From the NCBI GenBank assembly GCA_947175225.1, contig CAMWLX010000166.1:1-7565 (forward strand): a DNA stretch of 7,565 nt, written 5' to 3'. Below the pieces are notes generated by a model. The model searched no databases. It was not told where the DNA came from and was given only the letters and a program-made list of their open reading frames with translations. The position numbers were made by a program, and so were the translations under genes. The DNA is from an uncultured Porphyromonadaceae bacterium. Lineage in GTDB: Bacteria; Bacteroidota; Bacteroidia; Bacteroidales; Muribaculaceae. Shown in pieces: positions 1 to 6,092 of the stretch. How positions within the stretch are numbered: position 1 is the first letter of the stretch; the number at the start of each line of letters is the position of its first letter.

Positions 1-662
1 GGCAATACTTTGCGGTAAGCCGCAAGAATAGCAGCTCTTTTTTCATCAAGACGGGTGGAGTCTCCGAAATTGATCACGTGTCCCTGAAGTCTCGGGATGA
101 TGATCAAGTCGTTGGGCCCATCTATTTTGTAGGCGGCTATAAGCGGGCTGAGTTCCGGATCTGATCCTACATATCTGATCACTGAGAGAGCAGAAAATAT
201 GCAGTTTTCATATTTTTGTGGAGCTATCAGCACCGGGACATCGATGAAGAACTCCGCATCTGCCGTGATCCGCTTGCCATAGCGGTTGATGTAGAAGCTG
301 GGTCCTTTATCGGTGAATACGCGCACTTCAGCCTTTATGGGGACAATGGTGATTCGCAAGCGACTGTCAGGGTTGATGGAGCACTCTACGGTCTCAAAGT
401 TAGAGAATGTGCTGAGATAGTCTTCAAGCCCTTTTATGTCGATTTTTTCTATTGTTTCCCCTTTTATCATGTGGCCATATTTGGCAAGCTGCGAATTGAC
501 GCCTTGCCTCAGCACGCTGTCAGGGAGAGTATTGCCCACTATCCGGAGATCGATGCCGGTGCATATACGCTTGGCATTTTCCTCGTGTACGAACGCAAAG
601 GCAAATGCCACATATCCCAGTAGCATCAGCAACAAGACGATTTTTAATGTTGTCTTCCACAT
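1..662 (-). CDS. ftsQ: Cell division protein FtsQ, C-terminus cut by window edge
   Basis: Bitopic divisome protein that links early and late division proteins through FtsB and FtsL in the periplasm. Reading the minus strand from ATG at 662 gives 220 residues with no stop before base 1, so the 3' end lies outside. The N-terminus is a short basic cytoplasmic tail (MWKTTLK) followed by one membrane segment at about 8-24, which fits the FtsQ topology. The POTRA-like part begins near CTGIDLRIVGN (34-44), and the beta-rich part includes LRITIVPIKAEVRVFTDKG (102-120) and SFYINRYGKRI (122-132), resembling FtsQ of Bacteroidota. An in-frame TAG at 669-671 excludes a longer start. AGAGGA (673-678) lies ten bases before the ATG. 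Overall similarity in this family is low, so the call rests on topology, these blocks and the place after murC. Confidence 0.9.
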   Translation of the reverse strand, partial: MWKTTLKIVLLLMLLGYVAFAFAFVHEENAKRICTGIDLRIVGNTLPDSVLRQGVNSQLAKYGHMIKGETIEKIDIKGLEDYLSTFSNFETVECSINPDSRLRITIVPIKAEVRVFTDKGPSFYINRYGKRITADAEFFIDVPVLIAPQKYENCIFSALSVIRYVGSDPELSPLIAAYKIDGPNDLIIIPRLQGHVINFGDSTRLDEKRAAILAAYRKVL

Positions 663-717
663 ATTTCTCTAATCCTCTATCCCTTTCTTTTTGTGCAGTT
701 GTATAACGATTTGCATA
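663..717 (-). other. murC-ftsQ intergenic gap
   Basis: These 55 bases separate the murC TGA from the ftsQ ATG. In the mRNA the second half is a purine-rich run containing AAAGAAAGGG and AGAGGA, which could help ribosome loading at ftsQ. I see no strong hairpin, T-run or promoter match, so read-through from murC into ftsQ is the simplest reading. Confidence 0.5.
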
Positions 718-2109
718 TCAGTCATTTAGCGTGACGATACGGCATATTTCGGGCAGTAAGACGTTTAAGTCTGCTGCGCCGAGAGTCATAAGCACTTCAA
801 AATTACAACTTTTTATCAAATTAAGCAAATTTTTTCGCTCGCAAAATACTTTATTTTTGCAATTGACGTTTTTTAAGACCATTTCCGAGTCTACTCCGGG
901 TATTGGCTTTTCTCTGGCCGGATAGATTTCAGTCATGATCAAGCGGTCAGTTGCAGAGAGGGCAGACGCGAATTCTGAAGCGAAATCGCGTGTGCGGGTG
1001 TAGAGGTGTGGCTGGAAGATTACAGTTATCTCTTTCCCCGGGTAAAGTTTCCTGACAGATTCTATCGAAGCCTTGACTTCAGCAGGGGAATGGGCATAGT
1101 CGTCAATGACTGTGGTCTTGCCGTCAGTCACTCCGTCGAGCCAAATCTGGAATCTGCGTTCTGCTCCCTTGAAGGTCTCAAGTCCTTTCTTTATCTCTTC
1201 AGGTGTAGCTCCGGCATGCCATGAGGCAGCCGCCGCAGCCACTGAGTTGTCGATGTTTATTTCTACCGGAACTCCAAGACTGATGTCTAAAATGGATGTT
1301 TCAGGTCCGTGGATGTCTATGGTCAGGGAGCCGATGCCCCATCTGACATTGTCGGCATACCAGTCTCCTCTTTCTTCGCTTTTGTACCCACTGTAGGTCT
1401 CAAGAGTCACGTCTTTGCCGATGCGTGGGATCAGCTTCAGTCCCGTATGCATGATGAGAAATCCTCCGGGGCGTATCAGCGATGTGAAGTGAGCGAAGCC
1501 TTCGAGATATCCCGCCTCGTCGCCATAGATATCAAGATGGTCGGGATCGGTCGAAGTGACTACTGCAAGCCAAGGGTGAAGCTGATGAAACGAACGGTCG
1601 TATTCATCTGCCTCGATCACAGAATAGCGGCTGCTACGCGAGATCATCAAGTTGCTCCCTGTATTCCGCAAGATTCCTCCGAGAAATGCGTTGCATCCCC
1701 CATTAGTCTGCTCCAAAATCCATGCTGTCATCGACGAAGTAGTAGTCTTTCCGTGGGAGCCTGAGATGCATATGCCGTCAGTGTCGGCTGTGATCAGTCC
1801 GAGCACTGCAGCGCGTTTCACTGGCTTGAATCCGAGTCGGCGGAATTCCGTAAGTATGCGGTTGTCATCTCCCACTGCAGGAGTATACACTACGAGAGTA
1901 GACTCAGGATTCTTCATCTCTTCCGGGATTAGAGCCGGGTCATCTTCAAAGACTATTTCTGCTCCCTCTTCTCTCAGCGCATCGGTAAGATGGGTCGATG
2001 TGCGGTCATATCCTGCTATGTGGCATCCCTTAGAAAGAAAATATCTGACGAGATTGGCCATGCCGATCCCTCCGGCACCTACGAAATATATATTTGTGGG
2101 TATTTTCAT
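718..2109 (-). CDS. murC: UDP-N-acetylmuramate--L-alanine ligase (MurC)
   Basis: Cytoplasmic Mur ligase that adds L-alanine to UDP-MurNAc, the first step of stem-peptide synthesis. The 463 residues show the nucleotide loop FVGAGGIGMANL (9-20), the P-loop GSHGKTTTSSM (117-127, Lys121), the MurC-type EADEYDRSF (166-174), DPDHLDIY (188-195), GAERRFQ (315-321), DDYAHSPAEVKAS (336-348), FQPHLYTRTRDF (365-376) and YPAREKPIPGVDS (396-408). The His of the P-loop and the FQPHLYTRTRDF block distinguish MurC from MurD, MurE and MurF. Two details differ from what I remember of the family: DDYAHSP has Ser where a second His is usual, and residues 411-439 are encoded by unusually AT-rich DNA. The ATG overlaps the murG TGA as ATGA, so translational coupling is likely. 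The stop is TGA, 55 bases before ftsQ. Confidence 0.97.
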   Translation of the reverse strand: MKIPTNIYFVGAGGIGMANLVRYFLSKGCHIAGYDRTSTHLTDALREEGAEIVFEDDPALIPEEMKNPESTLVVYTPAVGDDNRILTEFRRLGFKPVKRAAVLGLITADTDGICISGSHGKTTTSSMTAWILEQTNGGCNAFLGGILRNTGSNLMISRSSRYSVIEADEYDRSFHQLHPWLAVVTSTDPDHLDIYGDEAGYLEGFAHFTSLIRPGGFLIMHTGLKLIPRIGKDVTLETYSGYKSEERGDWYADNVRWGIGSLTIDIHGPETSILDISLGVPVEINIDNSVAAAAASWHAGATPEEIKKGLETFKGAERRFQIWLDGVTDGKTTVIDDYAHSPAEVKASIESVRKLYPGKEITVIFQPHLYTRTRDFASEFASALSATDRLIMTEIYPAREKPIPGVDSEMVLKNVNCKNKVFCERKNLLNLIKSCNFEVLMTLGAADLNVLLPEICRIVTLND

Positions 2110-3203
2110 TGCAGTATCTTCACTATTTCGTCTACAATCTTTTCATCCGAATCAGGAAGGGCAAGCTTCCTGATTTCAGTGCTCATTTCTTTCATCCGTT
2201 TGCTGTCGTGGATGAGGTTGATTATTTCCTCTACCAGTTTTTCGCGTGCGTCAGAGTCTTTGACGAGTATTGCAGCCCCTTTGTCGGAAAGGGCACGGGC
2301 ATTTTTCGTCTGATGGTCTTCAGCCACATTCGGACTTGGCACCAATATGCAGGGTTTTCCGAGCAGTTCAAGCTCACTGATCGATCCTGCTCCTGCCCTC
2401 GACACTACAAGATCGGCTGCTGCATAGGCTGCCGCCATGTCGGAAATGAATTTGGTGACTACTATCCCTTGGAGGTTCTTTACTGCGGCAGTGCCTCGAT
2501 CGCCGAAATATTTTCCGGTCTGCCAGATCACTTGTATACCTTCATCATAGAGTTTGCGTATGCCTGCCTCCATACTTTCATTGAGTGTGAGGGCTCCTAA
2601 GCTTCCTCCTACTATTAGCACGGTCGGAAGCTTGGGGTTGAGTCCAAATCTCTCTCTTGCCTTTTCCGGAGAGATTTGGCTCGAAAGAAGATCTTTGCGT
2701 ATAGGATTGCCTGTGAGCACTATCTTTTCTGCCGGGAAAAATCTTTCGAGATCCGGATAAGCCACGCATATCTTCTTTGCCTTTTTTGCAAGAAGCTTAT
2801 TTGTCACTCCTGCATATGAATTTTGTTCCTGAAGCAGAGTGGGGACCCCTGCTCTTTGGGCAGCCTTGAGTGTCGGGCCGGAGCAATAGCCTCCTACTCC
2901 TATGGCAATGTCTGGCTTAAAATCAGCTACAATTTTCCTTGCCATAGCTATGGAGCGGCGCAACTTTATAAGCACTCCTATATTTTTCAGCAGATTCTTT
3001 CGGTCGAAGCCCGCTACTGGCAGGCCCTTTATATCATAGCCGGCAGCCGGGATTCTTTCCATCTCCATTCTGTCTTCAGCCCCTACGAAGAGTATTTCAG
3101 CATTCAGGCGAGACTTGAGTGCATTGGCGATGCTAAGGGCTGGAAATATATGTCCCCCTGTGCCGCCGCCACTTATGAGTATTCTGTATTTTTCTTTTTT
3201 CAT
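2106..3203 (-). CDS. murG: Lipid II-forming GlcNAc transferase (MurG)
   Basis: Peripheral inner-membrane GT-B glycosyltransferase that transfers GlcNAc from UDP-GlcNAc to lipid I, giving lipid II. The 365 residues are close to the family norm. The N-terminal domain carries the glycine-rich GGGTGGHIFPALSIA (12-26, with His18), GVGGYCSGP (102-110) and QEQNSYAGVTNKLL (125-138). The C-terminal nucleotide-sugar domain carries GNPIR (165-169), VGGSLGALTLNES (198-210), SRAGAGSISELELLGKP (268-284) and the donor-binding segment PNVAEDHQTKNA (291-302). There is no signal peptide, as expected for a protein on the cytoplasmic face. The ATG at 3203 gives MKKEKYRILISGGG, a natural N-terminus. No SD lies at normal spacing; the only strong SD-like sequence upstream is inside the hairpin at 3222-3244. 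Its last bases overlap murC by ATGA. Confidence 0.98.
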   Translation of the reverse strand: MKKEKYRILISGGGTGGHIFPALSIANALKSRLNAEILFVGAEDRMEMERIPAAGYDIKGLPVAGFDRKNLLKNIGVLIKLRRSIAMARKIVADFKPDIAIGVGGYCSGPTLKAAQRAGVPTLLQEQNSYAGVTNKLLAKKAKKICVAYPDLERFFPAEKIVLTGNPIRKDLLSSQISPEKARERFGLNPKLPTVLIVGGSLGALTLNESMEAGIRKLYDEGIQVIWQTGKYFGDRGTAAVKNLQGIVVTKFISDMAAAYAAADLVVSRAGAGSISELELLGKPCILVPSPNVAEDHQTKNARALSDKGAAILVKDSDAREKLVEEIINLIHDSKRMKEMSTEIRKLALPDSDEKIVDEIVKILQ

Positions 3204-3221
3204 TTTGGGTATGCTTGGAGT

Positions 3222-3244
3222 AGAGGAGGATGGTATCCTCCTCT
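3222..3244 (-). promoter_or_regulatory. Perfect hairpin between ftsW and murG, with SD-like arm
   Basis: The gap between the ftsW stop and the murG start holds a perfect inverted repeat. In the mRNA the 5' arm is AGAGGAGGA and the 3' arm is TCCTCCTCT, around TACCA. The outer bases of that loop can also pair, giving a ten-base-pair stem with a three-base loop. It begins three bases after the ftsW TAA and ends 18 bases before the murG ATG. No T-run follows on either strand, so it does not look like an intrinsic terminator. The 5' arm resembles a strong Shine-Dalgarno sequence and the 3' arm resembles the 16S anti-SD end. A role in murG translation or mRNA stability is inference. Confidence 0.6.
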
Positions 3245-3247
3245 CGA

Positions 3248-4675
3248 TTAGTTATCAGCTGAAGCATTGATGGCGTTCATATCCTCGCCAAGATGGAGCG
3301 CCTCGGCATTGTCTTTTTCAGATTTGCCTTCTTTTTGGCGTGTCGCAAAGCGAGAGACTGAGAGCATTATGCCTATGGCTACACTCATCACGAGCACCGA
3401 TGTACCCCCTTTTGATATCAGAGGCAATGGTTGCCCGGAGACGGGGAAGAGTCCTGTGACGATAGCCATATGGACCAGGGCTTGAAATACTATAAGTATC
3501 GCACACCCAAGTATGAGGAAGGCCGGAAATGCACGGGTGACGTTATACGCTACATAGCCGGCGCGTGCCAACAGCAGCAGATAGAGTATCATGAGAAAGA
3601 TGCCTCCGATCAGGCCACTCTCCTCAATCACGATGCTATAGATATAGTCAGAGAAGGCGAGTGGAAGGCGCACACTTTCGCGTGAGTTGCCGATCCCTTT
3701 CCCGAACACGCCTCCGCGTGCCTGTGCTAATTTCGCCATTATTTCCTGGCGATTTATATCGGTAAGCTCATCTTCCGGATGGACACCCTTAAAGAATCTT
3801 ACTACACGGTTGACTTGTGTTTGGGATCCTAAGGAGTGGTCGCCACCCGTGTCTTGTATTACCTGCTCGGTCTGTCCTACTTTGTCAAATTCCGACGATC
3901 TGTTCATCACTTTCGTAAAGAGATAAAAGATGCCGAAGAGCACAGCATAAATGCCTATCACTATCAGAATCTTTCTAAGAGGAATACCGCAAATAAGAAA
4001 CATTGAGACACTCACCACCATCACAAGGAGTGTGTTGGTCAGTCCGTTAAGGGCGAGGAGTCCGCCGAATGCCGCTACCACTACAGCCGAATAGACAATT
4101 CCGGAGGTCTTGACATCCTGGCTCTTCTGGCTCTTGGCAAGGATCGTTGCCAACCAAATGATTACGGTAAGCTTTACTATTTCAGGTGGCTGCACGGTGA
4201 AAGGCCCGAGCATGAAAGCTCGTTGCGCTCCATTGATTTCCACTCCCATAAAGGTGGAGTAGGCGAGCGCAAACCATGATAGCACCCCGATGATTCCGGC
4301 GAAGCGCCTGATGTAGCCGTAATGTGTACGCTGGAGAAGATACAGAAGCACAAAGCCTATGCCAAGAAACATTCCGTGGCGGATAAGGGGTGCATAGACA
4401 TTGGTGCTGACCACTTCCGCTGCTGAAGCGCTGTAGAGTTCGATGATGGAGATCACTACTAAAAATATATAAATGCCCCATATGTAGGGGTCGCTTTTTA
4501 GTGCAGTGACCACCTCTTCACTTGCTTTTCGGGATGCTTTTTTGCTCTTCCCTTGCCGATTGATGGGCCTGCCATCGATTGATTCTCTTATGTTGAGTCC
4601 CTCTATTTCGGTCTGAGTCGCCATATTGATATTTTGGTTGTCAGGTTGGATTGTATTATTTTGTGTGTTGGTCAA
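3248..4675 (-). CDS. ftsW: Septal peptidoglycan polymerase FtsW (SEDS family)
   Basis: Multi-pass SEDS glycosyltransferase that polymerises lipid II at the septum, normally with the class B PBP FtsI. The longest reading has 475 residues: a hydrophilic tail of about 62 residues with a basic patch (GKSKKASRKAS, 42-52), about ten membrane segments between 66 and 440, and a polar C-terminal tail. Family marks are NGAQRAFMLGPFTVQPPEIV (148-167), ARGGVFGKGIGNS (319-331), SDYIYSIVIEE (342-352), whose Asp343 sits where I place the conserved catalytic Asp, and PVSGQPLPLISKGGTS (411-426). The usual QPSE reads QPPE. The start is uncertain: TTG at 4675 overlaps the murD stop as TTGA, while an in-frame ATG at 4624 (residue 18) would give 458 residues. 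RodA is the close alternative; the position between murD and murG favours FtsW. Confidence 0.95.
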   Translation of the reverse strand: MTNTQNNTIQPDNQNINMATQTEIEGLNIRESIDGRPINRQGKSKKASRKASEEVVTALKSDPYIWGIYIFLVVISIIELYSASAAEVVSTNVYAPLIRHGMFLGIGFVLLYLLQRTHYGYIRRFAGIIGVLSWFALAYSTFMGVEINGAQRAFMLGPFTVQPPEIVKLTVIIWLATILAKSQKSQDVKTSGIVYSAVVVAAFGGLLALNGLTNTLLVMVVSVSMFLICGIPLRKILIVIGIYAVLFGIFYLFTKVMNRSSEFDKVGQTEQVIQDTGGDHSLGSQTQVNRVVRFFKGVHPEDELTDINRQEIMAKLAQARGGVFGKGIGNSRESVRLPLAFSDYIYSIVIEESGLIGGIFLMILYLLLLARAGYVAYNVTRAFPAFLILGCAILIVFQALVHMAIVTGLFPVSGQPLPLISKGGTSVLVMSVAIGIMLSVSRFATRQKEGKSEKDNAEALHLGEDMNAINASADN

Positions 4676-6033
4676 AGATCGTTGACAGCATCTTTGAACT
4701 TGCGTCCACGGTCTTCATAACTCTTGAAGAGGTCGAAGCTTGCGCAGCATGGTGAAAGAAGCACTGTGTCTCCCTCCGCAGAAAGTTCTCGGCAAGCTTT
4801 CACTGCCTCTTTCAAGGAGTGGCAGTCGCGTATCTCTTTGACTTCTTTCCCGAAGAAGTCAAGTAGCTTGGCATTGTCTTTGCCCATGCATACGATTGCC
4901 TTCACCTTCTCCTTTACAAGGGGAAGGATCTCGCTGTAGTCATTCCCTTTGTCTTTGCCTCCGAGTATCAGCACCACTGGAGTGCGCATACTGTCTAAGG
5001 CATACCATGTGGAGTTGACGTTGGTGGCTTTTGAGTCGTTGATCCAGCGTACTCCATCAAGGTCGCGTACAAATTCGAGACGATGCTCCACTGCCTCAAA
5101 GTCGCCTAAAGCCTCCCTTATTGTATCGCTCTTTATGGAGAGAAGGCTTGCTGAGATGCCGGCTGCCATGGAGTTGTAGAGATTGTGGCGTCCTGGAAGA
5201 GAGATGCGGTCTCTGGGTATGTCCCATGTCTCTCCCGGGATGTCGAAATGCACTATTCCCTCCTCGTCTTCCCATGCCACGGTGTCGGGCATGTATGTGT
5301 CGGAAAATGGCATAAGAGTTGCTTCCAGTTGGAGAGCCTTCACCTGGGCTGTCACGATTGGGTCGCCGAGCCAATAGACGAAGTAGTCGTCAGATTTCTG
5401 ATTGCGTGTAATGCGGAATTTTGCTCGCGTATAGTTTTCCATCTTATGGTCGTAGCGGTCCATATGGTCTGGAGTGATGTTGAGCATTACTGCGATATTG
5501 GCCTTGAACTCATACATATTTTCAAGTTGGAAGCTCGAGAGTTCGATGACATAGATATCGTGCTGCTCTTCCGCTACCTGCAGAGCCAGGCTCTTGCCGA
5601 TATTTCCTGCAAGTCCTACATTAAGCCCTGCCTTGCGGAGTATGTGATAGATCAGCATTGTGGTGGTGGTCTTTCCGTTTGACCCCGTGATGCATACCAT
5701 CTTGGAGTTGGTAAACCATCCCGCAAATTCTATTTCAGAAAGGATAGGTATGCCTGCTGCTTCAGCTTCTTTCACGATTGGAGCTGTCGGAGGGATACCC
5801 GGGCTTTTTATTATATAGTCGGCTGAAAGCACTCTCTTTCGTGAGTGTCCGTTTTCTTCAAAAAGGATTCCTCTGCGTAGCATCTGGGCGCGGTATTTGT
5901 CGGGTATCGGTCCATTGTCACTGACGAATACATTCATCCCGAGTGCCTCGCCAAGCACTGCTGCTCCGACTCCGCTTTCCCCCGCTCCGAGCACTATGAG
6001 TGTCTTATCTTGAAATTCTTCCTTATTCTTCAT
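4672..6033 (-). CDS. murD: UDP-N-acetylmuramoyl-L-alanine--D-glutamate ligase (MurD)
   Basis: Cytoplasmic ATP-dependent Mur ligase that adds D-glutamate to UDP-MurNAc-L-Ala, the second amino acid of the stem peptide. The 453 residues match the usual family length and the three-domain layout. The N-terminal UMP-binding loop is GAGESGVGAA (16-25). The central ATPase domain has the P-loop GSNGKTTTT (117-125, Lys121), VIELSSFQLE (162-171) and NITPDHMDRY (185-194), and a Lys in NYTRAKFRI (Lys205) where the carbamylated lysine is expected. The C-terminal domain has EHRLE (316-320), NDSKATN (332-338) and the MurD-typical block starting LLSPCCASFDLFKSYEDRG (425-443), which separates it from MurC, MurE and MurF. 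An SD-like AGGGA (6044-6048) lies ten bases before the ATG, a rather long spacing. The TGA stop overlaps the possible TTG start of ftsW. Confidence 0.98.
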   Translation of the reverse strand: MKNKEEFQDKTLIVLGAGESGVGAAVLGEALGMNVFVSDNGPIPDKYRAQMLRRGILFEENGHSRKRVLSADYIIKSPGIPPTAPIVKEAEAAGIPILSEIEFAGWFTNSKMVCITGSNGKTTTTMLIYHILRKAGLNVGLAGNIGKSLALQVAEEQHDIYVIELSSFQLENMYEFKANIAVMLNITPDHMDRYDHKMENYTRAKFRITRNQKSDDYFVYWLGDPIVTAQVKALQLEATLMPFSDTYMPDTVAWEDEEGIVHFDIPGETWDIPRDRISLPGRHNLYNSMAAGISASLLSIKSDTIREALGDFEAVEHRLEFVRDLDGVRWINDSKATNVNSTWYALDSMRTPVVLILGGKDKGNDYSEILPLVKEKVKAIVCMGKDNAKLLDFFGKEVKEIRDCHSLKEAVKACRELSAEGDTVLLSPCCASFDLFKSYEDRGRKFKDAVNDL

Positions 6034-6042
6034 ATAAGATTT

Positions 6043-6073
6043 TTCCCTAATTCAATTTAATTCCTTATTCAAT
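6043..6073 (-). repeat. Imperfect tandem direct repeat in mraY-murD gap
   Basis: Read on the plus strand, TTCCCTAATTCAAT (6043-6056) and TTCCTTATTCAAT (6061-6073) are two near-copies separated by four bases, in the AT-rich gap before murD. In the mRNA the copies read as ATTGAATAAGGAA and ATTGAATTAGGGAA. The copy nearer murD contains the AGGGA that could serve as its ribosome-binding sequence. The similarity may be chance in AT-rich DNA. Confidence 0.35.
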
Positions 6074-6092
6074 CGTATCTTTAAAGCTCTTT

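Noticed and set aside
216..623. Plus-strand open frame of 135 codons
   Set aside because: It lies wholly antisense to ftsQ, whose minus-strand reading has a start, membrane segment and family-like blocks. The plus-strand protein shows no recognisable domain.
1652..2600. Overlapping plus-strand open frames opposite murC and murG (1652-2173, 1990-2313, 2094-2600)
   Set aside because: They mirror strongly conserved minus-strand genes and cross the murG-murC junction. Their translations are Ser- or Cys-rich, without motifs, as expected for shadow frames.
3222..3244. Intrinsic terminator after ftsW
   Set aside because: The stem is strong but no T-run follows it on either strand, and murG must be expressed from downstream of it.
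5185..5682. Plus-strand open frame of 165 codons opposite murD
   Set aside because: It is antisense to the MurD catalytic core and has no recognisable domain.
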